Both the position numbers and the translations under genes were made by a program. The notes under the pieces are model-generated. The model had not been told where the DNA came from, made no database searches, and was given only the letters and a program-made list of their open reading frames with translations. Below are positions 21,232-35,454 of a stretch of 64,000 nucleotides of DNA, one piece after another (position 1 is the stretch's first letter; every line of letters starts with the position of its first letter). Source of the stretch: Mesostigma viride (Eukaryota; Streptophyta; Mesostigmatophyceae; Mesostigmatales; Mesostigmataceae); assembly GCA_009746045.1 (NCBI GenBank), contig RPFO01000417.1, positions 1 to 64,000 of the forward strand, written 5' to 3'.

Positions 21232-22678
21232 CAGTGTACAGCCATACGCAATACGCAGCCATACGGGGCCCTTGTGTATGGTGTATAATACGCCATACGG
21301 GGTATAATACGCAAACCATACGGGGACTCTTGAAAATGCTGTTTTTTGCATGGTTCAGGGGGTTCTTCAACATTCTGACCAATCAGGCATGTTTTTTGTG
21401 TGTTCTTGCAACACCACTTGCCTTTATTTAACACATCATCACATAATATTGCCGTTGCCGTCGCTGCATGCCTACAAATACAAGCATTGTACATCTGTTG
21501 TTATTAATAATGTCTGTAAATAGCACAAAATAACAAAGTTGTATGCACAATCAGTGCACACCTGAAAAGGATAATAACACAAGTAGATATGCATGCACAT
21601 TGACACTTGCAGTGGTATAGAGATCGCTGCCACCATTACTGTATGTTGAAGTTAAAAAACCATGCCATCACTGCATGGAATGGCTATACTAGGACTGAAA
21701 TACTGCACATGGTCAGTCGGCCAACTTGCCAAAAGTAATAAGACATTGTGCCAGAAACAGACATCTTGCCTACTCGTGGTAGGCCACCATGCAATATTGA
21801 TCTACATGAAGCAAGAATCCATACGGGCTGCCAACAATGTGGCTAGCGTGCAGGATAGCATGCATGCCAGCAACCCGACCCAGCTTCCCTAAACCATTAA
21901 CACATATGGTACGGTGGCTGGCTAGCAGCAGCCTGCATGGCTAAATAAGGCATTTATGTGCATCGCGAGTCACACCAAATACCCCGCAGCCTGCGACGTA
22001 ATGCCTCCGGCGGCCTCTTGCACTCGCTCACTCTTGCCTCCTTCGCATACGTAGCGCCCATGATATGGCGGGTGCTAGCCTTGCTCGGGTGGTAGAACCC
22101 GAGAATTTTGCATCCAAAAGTGTGCATGTCACTGAGCTAGTAGTTACCTGTCGGCTGCCCTTTCTTGTTGAGAGTCTGTTCTTTCACGATGTGTGTCCAG
22201 ACAGTCTCGAATACGGCCTGCATCTCGTCGGCCCCATTATCATCGTGTTCCATAGACCCACACCATCACCGTCGCTAGCCATGGTGCCTGGATGTCAATT
22301 GTGCTACGATTAAATGTTAGGTGCCAGATGCGCGCCCTTGTTGGCAGACAACATAACTTCGTCACCTAATTTCCTCGTCCTTCGTCTCCTAGACCCTAGT
22401 CCGACACGCAGCAATCTGCAGCAATGCACGTACAGTCGTACATGCACGGCCAGCTTGGCACCTGCATCTAGTTCCGGCTCCACGTGCCGTCCAAAATGAT
22501 GCCAGAAGCTACTTCGAACGAGGTTCATACGCAAAAAATACGCAAAAAATACGCAATACGCAAAAAATACGCAAAAAATACGCAGTGCGTATTTTTTTCC
22601 CATTTCCATACGGAAATCTTGCGTATGGCGTATAATACGCGCCATACGGCGTATTATACGCCGTATGGCTGTTCACTG
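21232..22678. mobile_element. Non-autonomous hAT-like element, 1,447 bp
   Basis: The termini are CAGTGTACAGCCATACG and the inverse of CAGTGAACAGCCATACG (one mismatch in 17). Subterminal motifs GTATAATACGCC, CCATACGG and ATACGCAAAAA crowd both ends (21241-21330 and 22528-22670). A perfect 8-bp target duplication and the CAGTG start fit the hAT superfamily. The interior encodes no recognisable transposase. It sits inside TNP2 coding sequence and so is younger than it. Confidence 0.88.
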
Positions 22679-22686
22679 ATGGCCGA
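22679..22686. repeat. Target site duplication, right copy (ATGGCCGA)
   Basis: Right partner of 21224-21231. Confidence 0.9.
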
Positions 22687-24357
22687 GGACCCTGACGACG
22701 GGTCGGCCAGTGGAGAGGATGCAGCACGCCAGTTTGCTAGAAATTATGACGAAGCAGTGGCCAGAGTCAAGGACGATACGCCATTGTACCCGGGATCTGA
22801 GAGCAAGGCCTTGATGTTTACATTGCAATTGCTGACGCTAATGGGGGAAAACTCATGCCCTCAGACCTTTGCTGATGAGCTCTTTAATAAGCTGTTGGGA
22901 AACGTTCTCCCCGCGGGCAACACTCTGCCCGACAGTATCTCGAAGGCACGGAAAGTGATCAAAGGCTTGGGCTTGGGGTACCGTGTGTACGATGCCTGCC
23001 CATGCGAGGGTTACTTGTACAAGGACAAGATTACTAATAGCTGCCCTCTTTGCAAGCTGTCGCGCTACGAGACGTACACTGACAGAAACGGTGACATCGT
23101 CAACTCGCGGAAAGCGCATCGCCAGGTTAGGCACTTCCCCCTGATGGATCGGATTAGGGCCTGGTTCCGAGTCCCGGAAATGGCGGAAGCCCTTCAGTAC
23201 GCTGCGAACCATGAAAACAGGGAGCCAGACTCATCCACGCGCGTTGTGGACGGCTTGAAAGGCAGGTTTGCACTTGTTTCTACGCCTTCTGTTATGCAAT
23301 GTGTGCCAAAGTATCAAGTTCGAGATTTTTCCTCTGGCGCGTATCTTTTGTTTGTACTGCTCTGATGGATACCTTTCTTTTTACGTCTGGTGTTTCTTGT
23401 GCATGGACCTGTTCGTGCAGACAGCCGCCGTGCCATCCAGCACATAAAGAACAACTGGGACTTTCGCAGCCAGCCGCGGAACACCATCTTCCTTCTGAAT
23501 TTTGACGGTGTATGTCCAAGGTCTTTCATGGATACCCACAGCAGTTGGCCCGCGTTTGTTTCCTGTGTGAACTTGCCCGAGTGGGTTATGGTGAATGGGC
23601 GTTTTTGCCCTATGGTGCTTCTTGTGGGTGCCATGAAGGGGAAGGCACCGAAGATCATGACCATTTTTTTGGACTTGATCGCTGAGGACTTCCTGGTACT
23701 GTGGAAGGGGTATTACATTAATTGTGATGTGACGCTGGACGTGGCCGGTGTTTACACTACGACATTTGTGAGGTCCATTCTTGCTGGCATAATTCACGAC
23801 TACCCGGCATACTCCAAGTCCCTGAACATTCCAGATGCAGGGTACTATCAATGCGCCCTACATGGTGATCAGTGGCGTGGGGTTTTTATCTCAAATGGCC
23901 GCATCGTTCTCCTTGGCAATGTCAGACCGCATGTTTCCCGAGGGTGACCCCCGCCGGCCGGCTCACGCTCCTGTTGTTCAGGAGATGGACCATGCTGGCT
24001 ACCTGAAGTACTGTGCTACGCTAAAAAAGCAGCCCGAGCCGTTTCTTAAGTTACCGTACTGGGTTCACCTGAAGATCCGTCATTTTATTGACGAGTTCCA
24101 TCTGTGTCCCAACAACTTCAAGCGGGTCATTCATTGCACAAGCGGTAATTGCTAAACATTTAATTCTATCATTTGATTGTGATTGTTGCTTCAATGCATA
24201 CATTGACTGTGGCCTATCTGTTCACATGGGAAGCTGATGTAATATTGTTTTTTTTTTCTGTTTGTACTATATGCAGGGAAGGCTATGGCGAGCAGGTCAC
24301 TTCGTGGCAGGCTGAAGGTCCTCGGTCTGAACCCGGAGCTGTGGCGGCCTGATGAAG

Positions 24358-24431
24358 ACCCTCCAGCGGAGGGAGACCCACCACCGGAGGGAGACCCTCC
24401 ACCGGAGGGAGACCCTCCACCGGAGGGAGAC
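24358..24431 (+). repeat. 18-bp coding tandem repeat in TNP2
   Basis: Four units of CCACCGGAGGGAGACCCT encode PPPEGD repeats in a linker of the transposase. Confidence 0.85.
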
Positions 24432-26924
24432 CACCAAAGTCCACCGAAGAAAGGCCGCAAGAAGAAGAGGGCGCCAGCACCGCGCCCCGGGTTCCAGCTG
24501 ACGGCTGAGGAAAAGGCTGATATCAAGCGTAAGTGTGACATTGGGTTTTTATTTTTCCCGTAATTTGGAAATTTAATATGTAGGACTGACTATGGTCTGT
24601 GTGATTTACATAGGACTGACTATTTTTTTCGGCTGTCGTGTTACTACTATGTGTTACATGTATTTTTTTGCGTGTGGTTGTAATGCGCAGGTCTCGATGA
24701 CATCATGGCGCATAGCCTACCCGACTACTTCACCGGCCGGATCAGTGGCTTGCTCTGCGATGCGAAGAGTACTGAAAATCCAAGACGCGTGACAAAATCC
24801 TCTACTTTTGCAAGCAACTCCCGACCATCTTGCGTGGGCGGTTAGATGACGATGCACGGCATGCATTTCTCCTTCAATCAGCGGCCTGGGACTTTGTGTT
24901 TTCTAGCGGCCCGGCGACTCAGCAGCAGTTGGATGACTGCGGCGAGATGTTTTTGCTTGCTGCTGTGGCGATGGAGCGTATAGCGCCAGCGTCTGAGATG
25001 GCAAAATCTGTTCATATGATGGCCCACCTGGCCCAGCAAATCCCCTTGTTGGGTCGATGTGACACCCGCACCATGGCGTCGGGCGAGCGGATGATGGGGG
25101 CCATCACGAAAGCTAAGCTGTCCAACGTCAATGTGGAGAGCTCTATGGACGGAGCATATCGCAAGTCTGAGGCGCTGACCCATCTGCATGGCCTATCACA
25201 TGGTGAAAACCGGGATGGTAAGTACACGCTAGTGACCGATTTATTTTTTTTATGGATTTGTGTGCAGATTTAGTGTTATGTACGCGCTGCTTGTGGCCCG
25301 GTCTTGTGCTGCATGCAGCTAATTTCTGTGCATATTTGTGTGCGCTGCTTGCAATGTCTTGTTTGCTTTCTTTTTTTTCTTTCAGCCAAAAGACCGCTAC
25401 TACATCTGGGACGTCATCCACGCAGACCCGTCCAAGAAGGTCGAGTTGGGGGGGCGCAGCCGCAAGGTTAAGAATTTCTACACTTCGACCGCCGCGGAAT
25501 CTGATGAAGTGGGCGCGATTTTGTTGGAGTATGCGCTGCCCAATGCGGAGTACAAAGATCCCGAAGTCAACGGCGATGAGGCCTACTGGTAAGACGCCGC
25601 TGTCCTATTATTGTAAGTTGCTATTCTTTGAGCTGATTTTCTTTCAGTATATGGAACTTCATCTGATTTCCAAGGACTACTGCCGTTATTCTAATTTTTT
25701 TTTCCTTGCATTGCTATCTTGCTTTGTATACGATGTGCATGCAGGCGGCCCTTGTGCAGCGACCTCTCATGGCTCAAAGACTGGATCGGACTCAACCAGC
25801 AGCCGCTGGTCCCGGAGCTTGTCCAGGCTGCAGCAGCCGGCGTGCAGCTCAAGGCTGAGGAGTATGATAGGGTGCACTTGTACGGTTTCAATTATATATA
25901 CCGGACAAAAGAAGCTGACAGGAAGCAAGCATGGCGGACTGCAAACTGTGCACGGTGTAGCCTACCATAAGGAGGGAAGCAGCACTCAGTACGGCTACCT
26001 GACCCACATTCTCGTGGCGAAGCTGGTGCAGCCGGTGGGGAAGTGGACTCAACAGCTTGTGCTGAGAGTAGAGCTTTTCGATGCATCAGAGGTGGCTTAC
26101 ATTCGGGATCAACGCTTGGTGTTGGTCCGCAGCGCCGAGGCACCACGCACGGCAAAGCTAGTGTGGCCAACATCTGTTAGCTCTGTTGGGTTTGTGCTGG
26201 ACCCACGGCATCAGCCCCAGCTTTCTGTCATTCACTGCAAGCCGCCCCGTCACCTGGCAACCGGGTGGGCTTTGGAGAACGAGCTTTTCCAAAGCACGGC
26301 GACAAGGTGGCAGGAAGACATCAGGTACTTCCCACCTGAGCCGCCCGCTGAACGGCCGCCCGCTGAACCGCCGCCCGCTGATCCGCCGCCCGCGCCAGCG
26401 AGCACGGCGGCACGACCTTCACGCGCAGCCCCGCCGCGCAAGAAAAAGAAGCCGCCCGATGAACGGCAGCCCGCGCCGGCAACCGCGGCGGCAGGACCTT
26501 CACGCGCAGCCCCGCCTCGCAAGAAAAAGAAGCCGCCCGGCCGCTGTTCAAACGGCAGCCCGCGCCATCAACCACGGCGGCAGAACCCTCACGCGCAGCC
26601 CCGCCTCGCAAGAGAAAGAAGAAATCTGAGGCTTTGGCGCCTGCATCACACAAGGGGAAGGAGCCCATGCCCCCGTTGCGCACAAGTGCACGCGCACGCA
26701 CGGTCAGGGACTATAGAGAACAACCCCCTAGCAATGAGGGGAATGACAGTGATTTTAACGGTAGTGATGCCAAGGATGGTTCTGATTGATGCTGCTGCGC
26801 CAGCATTTTGCGGCCTCATTAGATGCTGCACACAAGTGTAATCATGCCGATATTATGTTGAATAAAGATGCATCATTCATTGTTTGGGCCTAAACTGACT
26901 TGTTGTCGGTTCAGCCCTTGTATT

Positions 26925-27287
26925 TTTTACCACTTTTGTGCTCGTCGTGGTGTTCTTTTTACCACTTTGGCCACTTTTTATCACTTTTTACCACTTTTTT
27001 CCACTTTTACCACTTTTTATCACTTTTTACCACTTTTTACCACTTTTTACCACTTTTTACCACCATTTTCCACCTTTTACCACTTTTACCACCTCCGTTA
27101 GGTGGTAAAAGTCGCTTTAGGTGGTATTTTTTTATCACTTTTTATCACTTTTTATCGCTTTTTATCACTTTTTACGGCTTTTTACGGCTTTTAACGGCTT
27201 TTTACGGCTTTTTACCACTTGTGGGTGGTAAATAGTGATAAAAAGTGATAAAAAGTGATAAAAGTGGTATTATTTACCACCCCTGAG
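26925..27287. repeat. Subterminal repeats of CACTA element 1 (TTACCACTTT type)
   Basis: Many copies of TTTTTACCACTTT/TTTTATCACTTT give way near 27105 and 27215 to the inverse orientation (GTGGTAAA, AAAAGTGATAAA). Such arrays are the transposase-binding regions of CACTA elements. They end at the terminal repeat 27288-27297. Confidence 0.85.
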
Positions 27288-27297
27288 TTCCTAGTGT

Positions 27298-28030
27298 GCT
27301 GCGCAAGGCCCTTACAGGGGCGACGCACTTTATCGGCGCCGGATTACGTCCGGCGCCAGTGCCGAGGCCATAGTAGTTGGCAGCCGAGGCAACCCGTGTG
27401 GAAGTATAAGTGTAGAAATGTTGCTGACGAACTTGGCCTTTGCGCCGTAGGCAGACCTAGCGCCTGAACGGGAGTTACGGGACAGCCAAGTGGCACTGCA
27501 CATGCGTTATGATGGTACCTACGGACATTTGGATATTTTTCAGGAGAGGCCTCTAGCCGTACTGGTCTTTAATGTGTTCTAGACGGTTCGAGAAGCCCGT
27601 CCCCGCGGACCTCACGTCATGCCTGGTTGGCAGCGCCAGGCGCAGCCGCCAACGGGGACGAAGGGACAAAATACTGAGGCAAGGCACGACCTATGCCAGC
27701 AGTCCGGACCTTGTATCGTAATTTACCACGTTGCTCTACAGATTATTTACCATCGCTTAATCCTGGAGTGTAAATCTCCTGTGGGCTCGAGTGTGAATCC
27801 CTCGCCTACTGGGTGTAAGTCTTCCCGCATTGAGTGTTTTAATCTGTGTGGTAACATTGTAATATACGAAACCGGTTTTCCGGGTTTGAGCTTATTCGTA
27901 TTGTGTGACAAGTATTCTTAAGCCACCATCGTGCGCTGTGACGCATAGGAAGTCAAAGGTCTTTCGCATTCATTCTCAATCACTAAGGCGCTATTTTAAA
28001 TAGCCATACGTGTTAAACAAGGCAATCCAG
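27298..28030. other. No gene recognised; flank of the copia-like fossil
   Basis: Contains an inverted GC motif (GGCGCCGGAT...GTCCGGCGCC, 27337-27359) and several short near-repeats (GAGTGTAAATC / GAGTGTGAATC / GGGTGTAAGTC, 27765-27825). It could be leader or terminal-repeat sequence of the fossil that follows, but I cannot pair it with a copy at the far side. Confidence 0.3.
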
Positions 28031-30179
28031 GTCACTGGTGCCTCTTCAGCCTCCGCTAACCAGGTCCATGGTGACGCTCCTGGGCATGGGGCCCATGCAG
28101 GCAGATCCCAGGCCTAGTAGGCGTCAGAGGGCTAACAGACGCAGGCAGAATGGTAACCAAGGTGGCAAGGGCCAGCAGCAGGGATCCAAAGGCAAGGGTC
28201 AGCAGCAGGCTGGGGGTCATCAAGGTGGTAAGCAGAACAAGGGTGGCCAAGGGCAAGGCAAGAGCCAGGGCCTGGGCACCCAAGCCAGTCAGAGCAGCCA
28301 GAACCAGGGTGGTCAGAGGAAGGCTACTGCTGGGAAGGATGACAAGTGCTTTGGCTGTGGCAGGACAGGTCATTGGCGACGTGACTGCCCAGACCAGGCC
28401 ACGTCTGCTGGAGCAGGCTCTGGCCAGGTGGAGCCATGACTTGATGTGTTGTCCCCTGTAAATAGTCAAACACCCCAAGTGGGACAGACATCAGTTGTAT
28501 ATACTTACGGGGGTGTCCCTCTTGTGCAGCAGCAAGGGGTTGGGAATGATGAGGTGCTTCCACTCAATGATTGCAATAACGCTGCTGCAGCAGTGGAATT
28601 CCCTGTGCCTGTGGCAGGTGCAGGGTCTCCAGTGGCTGGGGTTGGCTCTGGGAGTCAAGCCACCAGGCTGGAAGGACCTGCTGCTACCGTGGGAACCAGG
28701 ACTGGCTATGGGAGCCAAGCATCCTTGGAGGGGGTCCCTGGATCGAGCAAGAGAACAGCAGGGGGGTCGTGCTTTCCCAAACACAAAGTCTTTGTCACGT
28801 TCCTCTCTGTGAAGCCAGGCTGACAGGGGGTTGAGCTATGCTCAGGCTGGAAACACGTTACACCATATCTTTGGCCGCTCTAAGCAGGCAGAGATGTTTG
28901 CTTGGAAGATTGGCAAGGAGCCTTTGCTTGAGGCCTGCAGTGCAGCTGCTCAGAATTGTGTCTGTCAGGAGAATGTGATTCGCCTCCCACAGTCCTATGC
29001 CAGAGAGCGGGGGGATATCCAGGTGGACATCCAGCATATCAGGGGCATGTATCTGTTGGTGGCCGGGGGTGGATCGGTTTAGCAGATATAGATTGCTGAC
29101 CATTCTACCTGGCATGCAGGAGCATCAGCTGTTGATGGGTCTCCTCCAGTCTTTGTTGCCTGGTATTGGGGTGTACACCAAGGTGCAAGCTGACTTGCAG
29201 TTTGACTGCTTGCTCATTGAAGCTGGCTGACAAACTTAATTCCATGTAACTCTGGTATAGTGGTCCCTAGAGAGAGCCATGGACAGCAGGAAGCTGTAGA
29301 GAGATCTATACGTGAAGTAAAAACAGTGGTGCTAGCAGCTAAGAGTGTGCCTGTTGTCGCATCAGCTCTAGAAAAAGCAGCTTGGTGTAAGGGGATTGAG
29401 GAGCAGCTTAACCACAGGGTAACCTATTACCATGATGGTGTGGCAGTCTCTCCCATAGCACTGCAGTTTATCATGTTGTCACAGGATGTGATGGCTGCCT
29501 GCCTGAGGAAGGCAGACAGGGTGTTTTCCAGGTTGAGAAGGAAAGACAAAGATTGGAAAATGCTGAGGCCCCAGGTGGGACTGAGGGTCAGGACGTGGAA
29601 GGAACCATCATTGCCAGGCAGTGAAGCGTGGGCCAAGTGGCAGGATGCATATGGGCTGGTAACCCATGTGGAAGAGACTAACCATTCTTGCCGGTTGCTT
29701 TGGAGAGTGATCCTGAGCACGTGTACAGATTATCCTGGGCTCACGTCAAGAAGAGAAGGCCAAGTGCAATCTGGCCTGAAGATGGCCCTGATCCTCCCTT
29801 GGAGGGAGATGACCAGGATGAGAGCCAGGCAGTAGATGCTAACCCACCATGCTTGGATTATGGTCTGTCCTGGATGGATGAGGGTGAGCAGGAGTCTGCT
29901 GAGACGTCTGTCACAAGGCCAGGAGTGGCCAGGGCTGTACACCCCCAGTCTCACGTTTCAGATTCTCAGGTTTAAGATCACGAGACCCTGGATTTTGAAA
30001 TTTCAGGTTTAAGACCGCAGGGCTGGTTTTGGGCAAAACGGTCTTAAAGTTGGTACAAAAAGCTGCCAAGTTCCGGCCAGTGCCCAGTGTACAGACCACG
30101 AGCATCCGTATTGATATTTTTTTAAATTATTTATCAACAGGTAACGTGCGTGTTTGCAACTTGCCCGTTGAAACTCTAC

Positions 30180-30644
30180 GGCGGAGCCAATTTTTGGAAG
30201 AACCTCACCCTTATGCTTGCAAATTCGGGACAAATTCGGTGGATGGATGGATGGATGGATGGATGTCCAGATGGACGGACGGACGGACGGACGGACGGAC
30301 GGACGGACGGACGGACGGACGGACGGACGGACGGACGGACGGACGGACGGACGGACGGACGGACGGACGGACGGACGGACGGACGGACGGACGGACGGAC
30401 GGACGGACGGACGGACGGACGGACGGACGGACGGACGGACGGACGGACGGACGGACGGATGGATGCATGGATGGATGGATGGATGGATGGATGGATGGAT
30501 GGATGGATGGATGGATGGATGGATGGATGGATGGATGGATGGACGGATTTTCATCCCCTATTCCTATGTTTTCTCACGTGTACGGCCTTATAAGCTTCGC
30601 CAATTCTGGCGAACCTAACGGTTCTTCCGAAAATTGGCTCCGCC
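30180..30644. mobile_element. Foldback element around a GGAC/GGAT microsatellite
   Basis: Inverted arms of 25 bp at 30180-30204 and 30620-30644 begin GGCGGAGCCAATTTT and differ at one base. They flank the microsatellite at 30239-30543. I see no target duplication. Confidence 0.65.
30239..30543. repeat. Compound microsatellite (GGAT)n-(GGAC)n-(GGAT)n
   Basis: Short GGAT block, about 45 GGAC units (30275-30457), then about 21 GGAT units. The open frames it creates are artefacts. Confidence 0.95.
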
Positions 30645-31409
30645 AGATTACGTGCATTCGCTGCCCATGTGCGTTCGAGCTAATTATAACTTGCATTCGC
30701 AGGCTGTGCTAGGGAATCAGCAGCCGACCTGCGTACCTGCCATGTCTCAAATGGCGGGCTCCGGCGGGGCGCGCCGCGCCGCGGCGCCCCCTCAGGTTTA
30801 AGATCAACTCAGGTTTAAGATCATCAACCCTGGATTTGATTTTAGGTTAAGGACCGCAGCCCTGGGTTGGCCAGACCCCCGTCTTAAACATGAGGGGGGG
30901 GGTGTACCACAGTCCAGGGGGCTGCTTATGGCGGACATCATCCGAGCTCTGCAGAACAGCAAACGTGATCCCAAGGTATCTAAGCTTGAGCACGGGATGG
31001 GGGTCATGTGGGGCACCAGCACTAGAGGTGGATACCAATTCCCAGGTGTCCATTCTAAGGGTAGAGGATGCTGCAGGCTTGCAGTGGTCATCCCGTAGCT
31101 GCCTAGCTGTGTCTGATTTCTCTGAAAATGTGTCCATGAAGATCTTGGGGGAGGTGAGTGTGCCAATCCTGGGGGTGCCCACCACGTTCAGTGTGGTAGA
31201 AGGGTATCAGGGGCCTGCCATTCTAGGTCAGAACTTCTTGTGCTTGCCAGGGGTGAGGATAACCTCTGAGGAGCTAGCATTAGAGGGGCAGGGCCGCCTT
31301 CCCTTGCAGAGATATCGCTACTCCCAGGGTCTTAGTGTGGCTGTAAGGGCTGTGAGGGGTCAAGAGGCAAAGGGTTCTGATACAAAGGAGCCCATTCACT
31401 AGGAACTCG

Positions 31410-31745
31410 CTACTGAGAAAACTGAGATTTCCTGAGATTTCCTGAGAAAAAAACTGAGATTTCCTGAGATTTCCTGAGATGTCCTGAGATTTCCTGAGAT
31501 TTTCCTGAGATTTCCTGAGATTTCCTGAGAAAGTGACCTGAGATTTCCTGAGATTGGCCTGAGAAAATTGGCTTTTTCTCAGGAAATCTCAGGAAATCTC
31601 AGGGCTAAGTGGAAACTGAGATTTTACGTGGACACTGAGATTTTTTTTTCTCAGGCTGAAAATCTCAGGGCATTTTCTCAGGCGCTGAAAATCTCAGGGC
31701 ATTTTCTCAGGCGCTTAAAATCTCAGGGCATTTTCTCAGGCATGC
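31410..31745. repeat. 5' subterminal repeats of CACTA element 2 (CTGAGATTTC type)
   Basis: About 15 copies of CTGAGATTTC, then the inverse (GAAATCTCAGG, TTTTCTCAGGC) from 31575. Confidence 0.9.
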
Positions 31746-32219
31746 CATTGCCAGAATTAAATGTGTATTCTAACAAGCATAACACCATCATGCAATAAAT
31801 CCAACAATTCATTAATGAATTAAATACGTTATTAGCACATCTTGTGGTATTAGGCGTGGCATTCATGGCATCACGCTGTTTGATAGTAATGAACTTATGT
31901 TTCATTGTGGCATTCTGTGACTCATCATTTCAATACCATCAAAATATAAAACATCGACTCAAAACTGCTCTCATCCTATTTCTGGATTGCTAGCTGATGG
32001 CTCATGGCCATATAACAGCTGGCATGCCAGAGCCCAGCAACGGTGGTTTCACTCAATATTGATGTGTACGTCTTCTCGTCGAGCTTGTATGCTCCACGAT
32101 CTGCATCAAGTCATCCCCCAAAGAAAGAAAGCATACAGAAAGCAAGGAGTTAAATTTACAAACATGATAATAATGCCATATGCAACATGATATTCCAAGA
32201 ATGATATAGAAGGCGGGCA
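31746..32219. other. No gene recognised
   Basis: AT-rich spacer inside CACTA element 2. No supported open frame or repeat. Confidence 0.4.
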
Positions 32220-33360
32220 TGCTGCCATGCATTGCGTGACTGCGTGCAGGCGTGCAGCTAGGTGTGCGTGCGTGGGCGAGTGCGTGCAGTTGTGCATGAG
32301 TGCGTTTGTGCAGGCGTGCCTTGGCGGGTGGGTTGATGGCTGTGTGCAGGCGTGCGTGCGTGAGTGGGTGCGTGAGAGTGTGCAGCTATGTGTGCGTGTG
32401 CGTGCACTTGTGCATGTGCGCGTTTGTGCAGGCGTGCCTTGGTGGGTGGGTTGATGGCTGCGTGCATGCGTGCGTGCGAGGGTAGGTGCGTGGGAGTGTG
32501 CAGCTAGGTGTGCGTGCGTGCAGTCGGTGGGCGTGGTGAAGTCTCCGGGGTGTCGCTGTGGACATGGGTGGGGCACTGGACTCGTGGGTGATACCGTTGT
32601 GGGAGGTGAATTGGGTGGGTACTCGTGGTCCTGGGTATTGTAGAGTGTGTGTGTGTGTGTGTGTGTGTTGGACTATTGGGGGGACCCCCCCCTTTGGCGG
32701 GGGTCATGGGGGACATTGTTATGGGTTGATTATGTAGTAGTTGTGAGTCGCAGTTGTAGGTAGCTCGTGCGTAGGTCACAGGTTCGTGTGAGGGTTGGGG
32801 ATGCTTGGGTTGCGTGGGTGGCTTGGGTATGGTACGTAGGCGGGCTTGCCGGTGGTCGGTGCAGCAGTGTCAGTTATGGTTGAGTGGACAGCTGATTGGT
32901 TGCCCCGGAGGCCGGGGTGGATGGTTATGCTTCACGTGGATGGTGGGGTGGAGTCATCGTATGTTGGGGCAGCGGGGGGCGGGGTGGGCGGGGTGCAGTG
33001 GTGTAGGGGAACCTCGTTGTGGGGCGGTAGGTTTGTTTAGTAGGTGGTTTGTTATGTTGGTGTGGAAGGTGGTGTATGTAATACGGAAGGGTGGTAGTCA
33101 GATAGGTTGGTTTGGGGGGACTCAAGGTGGATGGTCGGGTGGGTCATCGGATGGTTTGGGGGAGGAGGGCGGTGTTACGGTGTTGTGGGGGACCTCAGCG
33201 TGGGGGCGAGAGTAGTCCGTAGTCAGGTGGGGATGGATAACGGCATGTGGATGTCTGTGACGTATATTTGTGGGTGGGGCGGGTATGGAACAGGCAGGGG
33301 AGTGGGGCGAGTGGGAGTTAGCGGGGTGGAGGGTGCTGGCATTGTGGCGGGATGGTTGGA
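32220..33360. repeat. G/T-rich degenerate repeats
   Basis: 32220-32530 is a patchwork of GTGCGTGCGTG and GCAGGCGTGCCTTGG(C/T)GGGTGGGTTGATGGC units (period about 120 bp, two to three copies). 32645-32668 is (GT)n. The remainder is G/T-rich without a gene. Confidence 0.7.
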
Positions 33361-35450
<2,090 letters not shown>

Positions 35451-35454
35451 AGTT

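Larger units (their letters stand above)
21191..26790 (+). pseudogene. tnp2: CACTA transposase, TNP2 type (degraded, interrupted)
   Basis: Coding starts at ATG 21191 or just after an AG, giving MRPGQTVDEFMAE. It is cut at ATGGCCGA by the hAT-like insertion and resumes at 22679. Blocks in order: GYRVYDACPCEGYLYKD and CPLCKLSRYE (Cys block of Transposase_21), HRQVRHFPLMDRIRAWF, the FDGVCP and MTIFLDLIAEDF core, GYYQCALHGDQW, a Pro/Glu/Asp repeat exon (24290-24530), KILYFCKQLPTILRGRLDDD with a DUF4218-like stretch (24790-25215), then DRYYIWDVIHAD, DLSWLKDWIGL and a DUF4216-like YGYLTHILVAKL. Introns with gtaagt donors and ttcag/gcag acceptors are clear at 25216-25383 and 25590-25740. Frame changes occur near 23925, 24775 and 25960, so it is a pseudogene unless introns are hidden there. 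It catalysed cut-and-paste transposition of the element. Confidence 0.8.
21191..27297 (+). mobile_element. CACTA (En/Spm) DNA transposon 1, left end not found
   Basis: The right terminal repeat GTTCCTAGTG (27288-27297) is the exact inverse of CACTAGGAAC at 31397. It is preceded by about 350 bp of subterminal repeats and by a TNP2 gene pointing toward that end. No matching left terminus exists upstream in the window. The element is degraded and carries a hAT-like insertion. Confidence 0.75.
29968..30886. mobile_element. Insertion bracketed by degenerate direct repeats of about 85 bp
   Basis: 29968-30050 and 30800-30886 share TCAGGTTTAAGATCA, CCCTGGATTT, GACCGCAG and GTCTTAAA in the same order and orientation. 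The enclosed sequence is foreign to the retroelement on either side and carries the foldback unit below. It may be a small terminal-repeat element, but this is not resolved. Confidence 0.4.

Noticed and set aside
30029-30712. Open frames of (DGRT)n and (SVRP)n type
   Set aside because: Translation of the GGAC/GGAT microsatellite.
29968-30886. Calling the bracketing repeats LTRs of a named element
   Set aside because: They are short, degenerate, lack TG...CA ends and show no primer site or target duplication.
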